Shown here: positions 19,784-32,074 of the stretch, in pieces | How positions within the stretch are numbered: position 1 is the stretch's first letter | Layout: each line of letters opens with the position of its first letter | Origin: Gaeumannomyces sp. JS-464 | Lineage: Eukaryota; Ascomycota; Sordariomycetes; Magnaporthales; Magnaporthaceae | Assembly: GCA_002197995.1 (NCBI GenBank) | Contig: NGZR01000002.1 | Location: forward strand, 2,852,001 to 2,916,000 | Direction of reading: 5' to 3' | Length of the DNA: 64,000 bases | Program-made: the position numbers and the translations under genes | The notes under the pieces: model-generated | The model's database searches: none | Seen by the model: only the letters and a program-made list of their open reading frames with translations | What the model was told of the DNA's origin: nothing

Positions 19784-22614
19784 CCGGTGCAGCAAGTATG
19801 AGGCAGATACGGCCAGATCAATGGCCGTCGCTGCTGCTGCTCTGCTGCTGCTTCTTCAGCTGTCTCTCGCCGACATGCACGGCACACGGCAACAACTAGG
19901 AAACACACAGGCTCGTGTCTATTGGGCCGCACACAATCTCGAGTGTCTGGCGGTCGGTAGATGATGGTACGAGGTGAGAAATCAAGAGCAATATAAAGAT
20001 GATGACAAGTGACAAAATGGAATAATAATAAAGGAAAAGAAAAAAAAGAAAAAAGAAAAGAAAAAAAAGTTGATCGGAAAATCACTCGATGCTTTGCGAA
20101 CAGCACTCGTGGCGGCTAGGCGGCGGTTTCGGGGCTCTTTGGCCTTGTCGGGCGGTCTTTGGTTTTCGCCCTTCCAACGCTCTCCCCCTCGTTTGGCCCG
20201 AGTTTCCCCTCTCTTTCCGGTCTCGCCCAAAAAGCCCAAGCGGTGGGGCCGACGTGCGGAGCGAAAGGATGCTGACGTAGGTGTCGGGCCAGTCTTGACG
20301 TCGGCGTGGTCAAGAGCAGTCGGGAGCGGCAGGGCAGACGTCGAATCCAAGGGGCATGGCTGGCCGCGGAAGGTCGGGTGGAGGTGGTGGTGGTCGGGGA
20401 GAGGAAAGGGGAGCGGCGGCTCGAGAGGGAGCAGCAGGCCCAGACGCTTAAGAGAGCCGTCGTTAGTGCATGCTGGGTCTCATGGAATTGTAGTGGAGGG
20501 GTTTCGGTGTCTGGGAGCACTTGACTGGGGTGCGTGAGCGAAACAGGAAGCATCAGGCTCACTCCAGCTGCTGGTCCGGTGGGTGGACTGGACGTGCTTG
20601 CAGTGGACCCCCCGGCCCGTCCAGCACCACCCTTGTCCGGGCAGGTACATGCTGTATACATAGCGCCGACCGCCTGTCTGCCCGCCTGCCTGCCTCTTTT
20701 GCCCGCAGCCCAAGTCAATCAAATCCACCACTTACACGCACAATCCCAGCCAGCCAGCCAGCCAGCCTTTGCTGGGAAGCGCACCCACCGACCGCCCGAA
20801 TCTCTCCTTCCCGCCTGCGCCAGAACCAAGCCAGCGAAGAAGAAAAGAAAAAACCGAGATTGGGAGCCAAAGAAAAGAAAAACAGCAACCAATCCATGGC
20901 CGGCAAAACACGGTGCAGCATGCAACCAAAAAGATACTTGCATCTACGGCGTGCTGGAACGCATTTGGAATCCAATCGAGCAAGCGCAGGTTCCATTTGC
21001 GGAGCTGGTGTTTGCCTTGTCCTGTTTGGGCAGGTTTGCTCCCATGCCTCGCCTAATAAGAACGTGCCGGTTCGGGCTTGTCACTCCCAACGGCCGGTGG
21101 GTACCGCTGCTGAGTTGTGCGTGCCCATGTGTGTGTGTTGTGTGGATGTGTGTGTGAGTGTGTGAGCGTGAGTGTATGAGTGCATACGACGTATGCCGCA
21201 GGCGAGAAAGACGACAGACGGACCAGGGAGGGCGGTGACATGGAGCGAGATGACGCAGCAATTAGCCAGACAGGATGGATCAAAGACCAGGGCAGCGTGG
21301 ATGGACGAGGCCAGACGAACACACAAAGTACATCAAGAGTACAGCGAAGCAGCGGCCAGCAGGCAAGCAGCAAGCACACAGCACAGCGCAGTCACGTCCA
21401 CCTCACGGTACAGACCGAGAGTCTGGCTGTTTTGTCCTGTCCTCGCCTGTCTGTTCTTGGCTGGCTGGGACCTTGGTTTGCCGCGCCTCGTCGCAGGACC
21501 ACACAGTAATACGACGTGCGCACACAAACCGACAGACACACCACCAAAGAACTCTGTGCTCCGAGCCCGCCACGAAGGCAGGCGAGGGGCGGGGAGGGCC
21601 CCAAAAAAGCAATATCAAAAACACGACGCTAGCCCGGCCCGACACTTGACACCAAGAATGTCTGTCATTCCTGCTGCTCCATCCGCGCCGACAGGGACAT
21701 GGCGGCGTCGGCGGCCATTGCCAAGTGCCACCGCCCTAATAGCCCTGGGCCTAAAGGGATGCGAACTCAAAAGGGCAAGCAAGGGGCAGGGAAAAGCAGG
21801 CCGGCTCCATGTCCACGATGCAATGCAATGCTCTCCGGTAAAGCCCTCCAACCAACGGTCGGCACGAGCAAAAAGAGGAGCACAATTTACATGGGTATTC
21901 ATGCGACAGGCGGGAAGGGGAACGAAAAAAAAAAAAAAAAAAAGATACAAAACGCACAATAAGCAGAAAGACGCCAATCCAAGTCCAGCCTGGCCTGGCG
22001 AATCTATTGCTCAACCAACCTAACCTTGCTTCCTTTTTCTCTCTCGATGCTCTGCCGCATGTTTAGATGATAAGCCGAAACCCGCCCTGTCCGGAAAGGC
22101 ACGGGCTTTTCTTGTTCATTTCAAAGCTTTTCCGGTGCGGCGTCACACCACACGCGCACACACACACACACATACAGATACACATACACCCACACCCTCC
22201 CCTCCGCCAGCACGTAAACTCGCTCGTCTCCCTCGACTGTTGCCCTTGCTGGCTAAGCTTACGGGGGCGCGCCGCTGGTCGGGTGTTGGCCACCTGGGCT
22301 GCGTCAAATGGGAGTCATTTGCTGCGTATGGCCGCAATTCAGTTGCAACAGCTCCGCCGACCATCTGGATCTTCCTGGCACGGACTGCAAGGGCCTTCTT
22401 GCTCCCCTGGTATTTTTTTGTGTTTATTTCCCTCCTTCCCTCCCTGCTCGGCTTCGCACTCCCGAACCGAACCTTGGCTGCTTTTTGCGCCATGGATTTC
22501 GGAGGCGAGGCGATGGGAAAAAAAGGCGGCCGGCTCGCTTGATAGGCAGAGCAGGCTGCCGAGCGGTGGCACGAGGGGGCACCCACCTGGAGACACTTTT
22601 GACAAAAAGTCAAG

Positions 22615-22642
22615 AACAGACAGACAGACAGACAGACAGACG
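22615..22642. repeat. (ACAG)n microsatellite
   Basis: About seven ACAG tetranucleotide units, followed by two CGGA variants. Non-coding. Confidence 0.85.
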
Positions 22643-25600
22643 GACGGACAACACCAAGGGCGGCCACATAGCAATGCGCCATCAGCACGAGCATGACACG
22701 GCAGAGCGAGGCGGCGCGACCAGCGAGCGACAAATGTCGGCACTGCCGGGATGGTCGGTAACAAAGTCCACGACGGTCGTGGAGTGGGATGGGAAAAAAC
22801 AAAGAAAAAAAAGAGTCAGGTCGTAACCTTTCCGACGCCTCCGTCCAAGGCGGAGCGACCCTAAAAGCGAGCAGCTAGCCCGTCCGGTCCGCCGCATTCG
22901 AGGCCACTTGAGGCCAGTTTGAGGCCAATTTTGTCTCGCTCGCTCGCAAAGGAATCCCGTGTGCGTCTCCTCGGTATCTCGTAAATGATGCGGCGGCGGT
23001 GGTGCGGTGCGGTTTGGGTGCTGCATCCGCCGCCCTCTTCCAATCCGCCTCCAGCTCTTCCCTGCTCTTTTTTTTTCTTCCCCTTGCTGCATCAATCCGT
23101 CCCGCGTACCCCAGAGGTACCGTCTCCAGCAAGATGGCCAGCAGCCGAGCGATGCAGTCGAGCACATATGGAGCCATCCAAACCGCCACCACTCCCACTC
23201 CCACCACCCAACCACCCAACCACCCCTAAGCGCTGTAGTGCTCCCGGTCCTCTGCATCTGCCCAGTCTTATTAGCCAGCCCAGGAGGCCTGACTTCCCAC
23301 TCGGGCGGGACGACGATCCTGGGCCGGTGGTGACAGCTGTCCACGCTCCGCGGACCCCAGCCTGCCTGCATCACGCACCACCAAAAGCATGAAGGCATGG
23401 CAGGGAAGGGCGTTCATAAGGAAGGGGGCGGGGAAAATACGAAAGACGAGGAAGAAAAAAAAAAGATCAAGAATAAAAAATGGCTTGGGTGGCCTACCGC
23501 GCCCGTGTGTGCTTGTGCTTGGTGCAGGCGCCGGTGCTGGGTGCGTGCTGTGTTGTTTCTGCCGTGCCCTGCAACAAGTGGCACGTCGCTACTTGCTCCT
23601 CACGAATGGGTTGCTGGCCATACGAGGCACGTACGCATGAACCGTCCGCCGCCGCCGCCAGCTCGCTTGCAAGGAACAGACCACGGTACCACCAAGACAC
23701 TGTCATTTTTTTTTCCTTCCCCTCCCTTGGTGGATACATGCACGTCCATACAAGTTGACATCAAAAGCCCAGGATACTGCAATCTATCGTTTTTTTCTCT
23801 CTCTCTCTTTTTTCCTTGCTGTTTTTTATGTCTTTCTTTTGCTCACTGGGCGGCTACCCCAGGGACGCTGGCTGGGAGGAGGGGCTAAAAGGACCACGAC
23901 CACCCAAGTCGCCCTATCACCAGCCAGGACGGGCGTGACAGAGAACAGCACAGCGAACAAGACGACAGACAACAACCTTGGCTTTGATTTGGCACAGGGC
24001 GCGCATCCTCCACAATTTCTTTTCTTCTTCCCTGCGCATCAAACAAGCGCCATCATGGACCCGACTGTGACGACGCTCAACCAGGGATGGATGGGCGGAT
24101 GGGATGGATCATGAGTTTTTTTTTTTTGGTGCCGAGGGCCTGGCCTTTTCGGCCTGACGCCCATGGAACGCCCCCAAGACCCGGCCACATTCCACAAAAC
24201 TTGGACCGCGGAAGCTGCCCTCTGGAGCGGAATAAAAAAGACCAGAACCGGCATCCGACGAAGCGGTATGGAGGTTGATTCATGGCGGTTGGGAATATCG
24301 TGGGGCAGAGAAGAGCACGCGCATGCATTGGTGGCCAGATCCCATGAAGAATATCCCCATCGTAGAATGACCAAAAAACACGCCGCTATGGTGGCACAAA
24401 AAAGATAATCCACCACCAAAGGGCCAGCCTCCCCTCCCACGATCCATTGATAGGACAAGCGGACCAGGGCTGCGGGAGCGGGCTCCAATGACGGGAAACC
24501 GTCGTTGGAGGGAAATGAGCGGCCGCACTCGTGCCGTCAGCAGAACACGTCAGAAGAAGAAACCCTGTGTTGTTCGCTGTCGCATTCTGCCGGCTCGAAC
24601 GGCGCGAGACTTTGCCGAGAGATGGGAAATACCGGCGACGGTGCAAGCGAGGAAAGACGGGACAGCACGACAAGAAAAGAAAAAAGAAAAAAAAAAAAAA
24701 AGAAAGCACCCCGGGCGGAGGGTCTGGAACCAAGCAGGCCCCGCTAGGTTTTGGTCTCGGACTGGTGCCGCCCGTGCATCAGCAGCAATGGATCCATGGA
24801 GGAGCTCACTCAGCTGACCGGCCCAGGAAGAGGGAAGCAATTCGTTGGGGCGATTTTTCTTCCTTCTTTCTCTGTGATCCCTCTTTGTGTTTCGGGAACC
24901 ATGCAAAACTTAAACGAGGCCAACTTTCGCCCGTCACAAGGCGCCCAACAGACGGTGGCGGGATGGAGATAAAAGGAGCCCACCGAGAGACGAGAGAGAG
25001 AGAGAGAGACAGAGCCAGAGACAGAGACATGGGTTCATGGACCCAAGTCCAGCCAGCAAACGCCCCGACCGAACTAGCCGACCAAGCAAGGCAATAATGC
25101 GTCTCTGTGTGTGTATGTGTGCAGCAAGTGCACGCACGACCATGTACACAACGCACGCATGCCTGACCCGAAAGGGAAAAAGCTGCTTGTCTCTTCGCAT
25201 GCCAAAGGCTCCTTATTTTATTATTTACCTTTCCTGGGCCACGCCCATCCATCCTGGTCGGGAAGATGGAGGAGGGGCGAAGAGGACACAGGTACCGTGC
25301 GGCGGTGCAACCGACGCATTATTTCAGCTCGCCTCGCCTGCCTGCCTGCCTGCCTGCTTTGCTCTGTTTTGCCGTGACATCCGTTCGCTTCTCTTCTTCC
25401 TTTCCCCCCCGCCGCGCCGTTTGGACCGTGGGCCATTCGTTGAATTCGAACCCGGAACCGGGACATGGAGGTGGTTGCAGGCGGTGCACCCCTGGTCCTG
25501 CCTCTCGCGCCTCAGTCGAGTCTTGGTCGATCCTCGTCCGTCCCTCCTCTTTCGAAAGAGCACAACACAAGTCATCGATCGGGAATGGGGCGAGCGAAAG

Positions 25601-26277
25601 GGGGAAAAAAAAAATCAAAAAAAAAAAAAAAAAAAAAAATCGACGAGTGCGTGTCGGCCGAGCGGCACGGGACCAACAGTCCAACAGCTGAGGAAAGCCA
25701 ACGCAAAAAGGTAAAAACAGCAAAAAAAAAAAAATACGAGGATTGAAAAGCGGCGAAACATAACGGACGGGCGGCACGGACGGATTGGCTGTTTCCACTT
25801 GCCCTGCCTGCCCTTGCTTGTTCTTCCTTGGCCGGCATGGTAAGCTCTCACGCTCACACTGAGCAGAGGCACCAACAGAGGTAGCAAGCAAGCAGGCAAG
25901 CAGGCTGTATGTGTCGTGCAGAAACCAGAAACCGGCCCCGATGCTGTTTCCCCCAGGCCTTGTTGTGCCCGCCCCAAGGCTTGGAGGTTGATGCTTTCGA
26001 TCTTGGGGCATTTGCCGCCTGCGCTCAAGCCGATATTTTTGGGCGTGTTGCCTCGTGCATCAAACACCTCCGCTCCTGGGCTCTAAAATCCTTCGCCCGA
26101 TAGCCCAAAACGCCCCAACTTACCTTACTCGTGCGAGTTGCAGCAAAGCGAAACAGGCGGCCGCATCCGCGGGTGCGCCACATGCTGCTTGGTGGGTTTT
26201 CTTTCTTTTTGTGCTGGGGTCATGGCCTGTCTGGTCTGGTCTGGTGGTCATGTTCGCTCGCTTCGTGGATCGTCGAT

Positions 26278-26325
26278 AAAAAAAAAAAAAAAGCGACAGG
26301 CAAAAAAAAAAAAAAAAAAAAAAAA
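26278..26325. repeat. paired poly-A tracts
   Basis: A15 at 26278-26292 and A24 at 26302-26325 separated by nine bases. Among the longest homopolymers in the window; the exact length in the source genome is uncertain. Confidence 0.8.
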
Positions 26326-28813
26326 GCAAGCCACTGCATGCAGGCGAGCATGCTCTAGTTGCAGCCCAGGAGCCCGACGGGATGCAGGCCAAGGGGAGGC
26401 GATAGGCGACAAGAGAATGGAGAGGAGGTAAAAGCAAAAAAAAAAAAAAAATTGAAGAGTCATGGGAGAGGTCTGACCAACTTATCTCAGCTTCACATAC
26501 GACACTTGGCGCCGTGTATGCGAGAAAGCGAGCAAAATAAAGCCGAAAACCCCGTCGAATGAGGAAAACGCCCCCTCCTGGCTTCCCATCTCGCTCACAC
26601 ACACACACACACACACGGACGGCAACGGCAGCGGCGGGCGGCGTCCACCCATTCCGGGCGAGAAACGTGGCCGCTGTGGCTGGCCGACGAGAGCGGAGTC
26701 TGGTGAGAGGGGGGGATGTCTGGTCCGGTGATGCAACCACTTAAGAAAGAATGGACATCCCTGCCAGTCCAAGCCGGCAGCAGCCCCTCTCTGCTCCTCC
26801 CCTCGTCTCTCTCTCTCTCTCGACTTTGCAACTCCGACAAGCGGAGCAAAAAAACTGCCAGACAGGCAGAGAGGCCCGCCCGCCGCCTGTTGTCTGACTC
26901 CTCTCATCCTCGGCGCCCGCCCGCTGCTGATACGAGGGCAGTCCAGCCCAGCGCTTGGGGGTTGTTTTATCATCAGCCATCATCAGTCAGCTCTGCATCC
27001 GAGAACTCCGCCTCTCCACCCACTCGTGATTCAAGGTAACTCTCCCCCTGCCCGACCTTGCCTATCCCGTAACCCACCCATCCATCTATGTACATCTTAT
27101 CATTATCCCTCGGAACCTCCTCCGCCCAATGAATCCCTTCCGTTTCCCAACCCTCCCCGCCCACGCCAAGGCGCGCGGGCTGTCACGAGCTTTCCCGGGG
27201 CCGTGATTCGCAAGGGGTAAGAAAGAAAGAAACTTGAAAAGACCATGCAAGAGAAACAGGCATTCTTGAAAAGGCTGTCACGCGCCGCGCTGCTCTGGCA
27301 TGAGAATCCATTCATTTCAAACCAGAGCAGAAGCCTGCGAGACTAGCACGACAAGGCAAAGGACAGGCAGGCGTAACGAGTTATGCACATATATATCGTA
27401 CCCACCGCCCACACACACACATACACACCCCTCCCTCTCTCCCACATGAGACCCGGGGCGCGCGAGCAGAGCAACCTGGCCAGCCGGCCGGCCGGCCTCG
27501 TCCTCCATTTTTGCCTGCCGTGAAAAACACAGCGCTAGAGGCAAAAGACAACAGCCTCTTTCTCGCGCTCGTTCTCAACGCTCCCTTCTACTTGGGTCCC
27601 CACACGGAATGTGACGGGCCCGGAGGTTCTGCGCAACATTCAAAAAAAAAAAAAATGCGAGAGGACCTGTCCCATTTCCTAGGCCTTTTTATTTTATTTT
27701 TTTTAATCTTGTTTATTATGATTTAAATGTGCTTTCATTTTTCTTGCCGTCCTCGCCTGCCATGTCTCCCTGCCGGATCCCGCCCACCGCCGTCCAATCG
27801 TCCCAGCTCGAACCGCCCGCCGCCGCCGAATCAAAGCACCACAAGCCCCTCTCTCTCTCTCTCCCCCGCTTCATTAGTCCAACCCCCTCCCTCCCGGACC
27901 TCCTCTTGCCTGCCCGCCTTATCCGCCCCCCCATGCCCAAAACACCGGAGAATCCATCCCAGAGCTATGGCTTGGGGCGGCGTGCGATGCGTCAAGTGAA
28001 GCAAAGAAGACGGAGCCGACAGCCAGCCAGCCAGCCAGCCACTCACCAGTCGATCTCGCCTCCTTGAATTTTGTCTTTCTTTTTTTTCACCCCTCTCCTT
28101 CTCCCTTTTGGCCTCAACAACACAACCAACCAAGCTCAACAACGCGTGACTCCTCACCGCCACATCATTTTTGAGACAAAAAAAAAAAAGACACCAAAGA
28201 AAGAGGGGGGAAAAGCAGGCCCTCCCCAGCGATAGAGGCCCGCCGTTCCGCACGAACCCAACCCCCAGCCTCGCAAGGGCCCTCCTCTATCGTAGTATGT
28301 AACCCCCCCCCTCCCTCCCTCCCTCTCTCCCCAATGACAGGGCTCTGGGTCCCTTTGGCTTTGCCTGCCGCCGCCGATGATGCTGCATTTCCAGAGGTTT
28401 CCACTACACCTGCCTGCCCCCCCTGCTGCTTCCTCGTCTCCAGTCCTCTCTCCCTTGCTTCAGCCGTCCCTTGGCTGCTTTGCCTGCCACGCATCGCACC
28501 TTTGGCCGATCAGCGGTGCCCAGGGCGCGCGGGGGCTCCTTGGTGGCGTCCCCTAGAATAGACCCGAGTCCGTGCGGCCTGGCCGGTCGGCGCAATCGGC
28601 GATCAAGAGGTCGAGCAGGTGCCTATGTGTGGGTGCTGTTACTGGATAAGACACAAACGTCACGGGAAACGATGCTGAACTCGAGGGATTAAAAAAAAAA
28701 AAAAGGTTGGATGAGTGGGTATCTGAATATCAAAGGATCTCCTAGCTTCCCTGGGCGAGGGAAAAATAATCATACGCCGCCCCCGCCGAAAGTGCCATCG
28801 TCATAGACGCGAC

Positions 28814-31800
28814 TCACTTCTTGACGAGCCGGTACTTGCCCCCGACGACCTCGAGATCGCCAGCCGCGACCTTGGCGCCCAGGAACTCCTGCAGCTCCTC
28901 GTTGCTCCAGGGAGGCCGCCAGGGATCATCATGCGCATCATCATGGCGATCTGCGCCGTCGGCATCGACGCCGCCGAGTTGGTCAGCATGCCCACGATGT
29001 ACTGCCAGTGCACCGTCTCCTGCTGCTGCCGCTGCTTGGACACGGCGCTGCTGCCGCCGCCGCCAGCGCCACCCGGCTTGCTGCCGCCGCCGGCCGGCAC
29101 CTCGGGCTCATCCGCGCCGCCGTCGTCGGCGGCCGCCTCCTGCTCGCCCTGTAACGACTCCACCACCACGTATGCATCCCCGCCGACTCGGCGAAGGACT
29201 CCCTGTGCGGTCCAGAACTCGAGTGCCTCCCGCAGCAGGTCCTCATCCATCTGGAGCAGGGGCCAGAGCTCGTCGAACGACTTCCGGACCCCGCCTTCGT
29301 AACTGTCTTCATCCTGGAACGCGTAGATGACTGCAGCCTCGTAGGTCTTGCATTCGATAGACACGGTGCGGTCGCGGAGCTCCAGCTCGACCGTGGCCTG
29401 CCCGTAGTTGTTGAGCCACGTGAGGCGCCGCGACGCCTTTGCCCGCTCGTAGCCCCGCTCGTACTCCTTCTGCCTGTCCGCCACGGGGGGTGGGAGCACA
29501 AAGGGGTCAGGCTCCATGTCGGGCCAGAAGAGGCGCGAGAGGATCCTGGCCGTGTATTTTGTGTCCCTTTCCTCCGCCTCTCCTTCCTCTCCCCCCGCGG
29601 CGTCCTGAACTGGGCCACGAACTGGGCGCGCCGGATGTAGGGATCGAGGCGGCCCGACTCCTTGACGTCGCGGATCATGACGTCGCAGCTCTGCAGCGCC
29701 GCCTCGCCGAACCGCTTCTTGAGCAGCTGCAGCACCTTGATCTCCTGGTCGAACCGGCCCTGCGACGAGAGCAGCCGCTCGGCGATGATGTTCTGGAACT
29801 CCTTGATGAAGACGTCCTCGGCGCCCAGCGCGCTGATGAGCGTCCCAATCACGTCCTCCGACTTGGGCCGCTTGTAGTTGGCCCCCGCGTCCACCGGGTC
29901 CGGCACCCAGTCCATGTCGTTCCAGTCCACGTCGTCGTCCTCGGTCGCCTGCCGCCGCTGCTGCGCGGGGTCGTTCAGCAGCACCGCGAGCTCAATGAGG
30001 CTCTTCTTCCCCGCGGGCCGGCAATTACGCTCGTGTCCTTGGAGAACATGACATCCTCGGAGGGTTTTGCCCCCGCCTCGCTCTGCTCCACTTCGTCGGG
30101 GTTCGCCAGGAGGCCCGTAACCACGAGGCGGATCGCGTCTTCGCGCTGGCAGAGATACAGCTGGAGGGATGGGACCACCCGGCTGAGAAGGACCTTGGAA
30201 TGGTCCAGCACGTGAAACGTACGGATCATGGCGATATAAACCTGTAGTATCTCCAGCGTAGAGCGGGAAGAGTGCAGCAGGCGTGCCTGAAGAGCCGCCG
30301 AGAAGGCGTCTGTGAGCTGCAGCCGCCGCTGGGGCGTAGCCACGCTCGCACGCAGGTCGTCCAGCCCGCTTTTGCTCTTTGGCCAGTGCAGCACAATGTC
30401 AAACAGCTCCGACACGCGCAGGGCAGCCAGGCGGCCGAGGGCGATGTCCTTCCACTTGGTGACGTCGGTGAAGGACACGGCTCGAGTGCCCGACTCGTTG
30501 TCAACCGAAATAAGGCGCAGAACCTCGAAGGCAACGCGGGAAAAGTGATTCTCAACCCACTGGCACAGCGTCGAGCTGCAAGACTGCTGCTTGCTAGCCG
30601 ACCTGGACGCCGCCGATCGAAGACCGGCGCGTCTCGCCGTCAACGGTGTCCTGGTGGCATCGGCCACTCCGCTTTGGTCGTCGGATGCCCAGGTGCCAGC
30701 GTACGCTCCATGAACAAAGTCGGACATCAGCTTGTCCATGATCTCGGCGAACAGAACCTGCGTCCGCTCGCCAGCCAGACCAACGTCGGCGAGCGCCCCG
30801 ACAAGCTCATGCAGCCGCTGCCTCGCCGCGATGACCTGGGCGTCCTCGTCGCTAGGGGGAGCCGGGCGAACGGCGCCGGCAGTTGAGTGGGGTGCCGCCG
30901 AGGACTTGCCCGGCCTGCCGGGCCCAGAACCCGACGGTTTTGACGCTTTTGCATCGCCGCCTGCGGCCTGCAGCCCAGGGAACCCCAGGATCCGGCTGAT
31001 AAGGGCAACGAGAACGGCGCGGACCGACACCATAAGCTCCGGGGGCGCAGAGTTTCCCACCAGCGAGCGAATGTCCTTCCTGAAGCTCTTGGCCAGCGAC
31101 TCGACAGCCGTAGCAGGGGAGTCCTGCATGTCCACGTCCATGGTGTCGTCCTGTGCCTGGCGCACGCCCCTCTGGTGATATCCGCGGAGGATGAGGGAAA
31201 GGCCATACTCATACTGCCTGAACGCCCCATCCAGCGTCCGGATGCTGTTCATGACGGCGACAAGATGTTGCTCGAAGATGTTGGCGGCGGTGGGGCCGGC
31301 CCCTGCCGTCCGCCTGGCCCCGGCAGCCGCGGCAAGACCGGAGGATGCCAGGGCGGGGCCGGCGGCGCAGGCCGAGAGCAGGGGCATCACGTGCTGGGCA
31401 AAATGCTGGCGGACCTGCTGCGTGTGCCATGCCAGCACGTCCTCCGTGTGAGAGGCCCGTGGGAGCAGGGTCTTTGCGTCTAGCACAGTCCGGAGCGCTT
31501 CTTGAAACTCGGCCTCAGTCGTGGCGTCCTGGGATTGGAGCTGCGACATGGAGGGCAGTGTGCCGAACGAGTCCTCGGCGGACGCGGCCGAGGGAAGCGC
31601 GACGCGCGACGTCACCACGTGCCACGCCCGGTCGAACGCGATCTGGTCGTCGGCCGCGCTACGGGGTTGGCTGACCATGTGCTGGTGGTGGAGAGGGTCT
31701 GGCACGGCCCTTCGACTGGGCGGCGGGTGGCTGTCTGGCGACGCCAGGCCCGCGATCCCCAGGCCCAGGCCCAGGCCCACGGGAGGCGGTGATAGGATGC

Positions 31801-32074
31801 CCTGCTGGCCTGGAGGGCTCTTGGTGCTGCCGCTGCCGCCGCTCCTGGTGGACGGCGAGCGGCGCTGCTGCACATCAGCGGCGTTTGTGGCGCGCGGCGG
31901 TTGCAGGGACGAACCCGAAGCTGGCGACGGCTGAAACGCCCCAGACCGCTGGCTCTGGTCAGGGAAGACGGCTACGGCGGGCGCCTGGGGCGTGGGCTGC
32001 GAGACCTCTGGGAAGACAGAGGTCCACACCTGGCGCCTGCGGGCCTTGAAGCTGGACGCGACGGCGGCGGTCAT
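28814..32074 (-). CDS. apc2: anaphase-promoting complex subunit 2 (cullin)
   Basis: The cullin scaffold of the APC/C ubiquitin ligase, which drives the metaphase-anaphase transition; nuclear. The N-terminal part (to about 30020) is the helical cullin repeat region with a Ser/Pro-rich insert. Then VLLNDPAQQ, an acidic DWNDMDWVPDP stretch and the cullin homology core: LISALGAEDVFIKEFQNIIA, LQLLKKRFGEAALQSCDVM and ARILSRLFWPDM. The winged-helix C terminus has WLNNYGQATVELEL, FWTAQGVLRRVGG and, after the last frame change, LGAKVAAGDLEVVGGKYRLV. No introns. The frame must change near 30009-30020 (GGGG), 29589-29599 (GGGGGG) and 28906-28912 (CCC); one missing base at each gives one 1087-residue protein ending at 28814. 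Start chosen at ATG 32074 (MTAAVASSFKARRRQVW); the open frame continues upstream without ATG. Errors are likelier than decay because APC2 is normally essential. Confidence 0.9.

Larger units (their letters stand above)
19500..28813. other. 9.3-kb gene-less, repeat-rich 5' flank of the RING gene
   Basis: No open frame here looks like a protein: all are low-complexity products of poly-A, CA, GA or GGCA tracts. The plus strand is rich in A-runs: 21925-21943 (19), 25617-25639 (23), 26278-26292 (15), 26302-26325 (24), with shorter ones near 20042, 24680, 26437, 27645, 28178 and 28693. Microsatellites: GGCA/GACA at 19722-19783, CA at 22152-22172, ACAG at 22615-22642, GA at 24991-25009, CA at 26595-26616. 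No transposon, tRNA or rRNA recognised. It contains the RING promoter and the APC2 3' end and may hide non-coding transcripts. Confidence 0.6.

Noticed and set aside
19500..28800. Many long open frames rich in Lys, Phe or Cys on both strands
   Set aside because: They come from poly-A/T and CA/GA/GGCA repeats, overlap each other on both strands, and show no domain, conserved motif or intron phasing.
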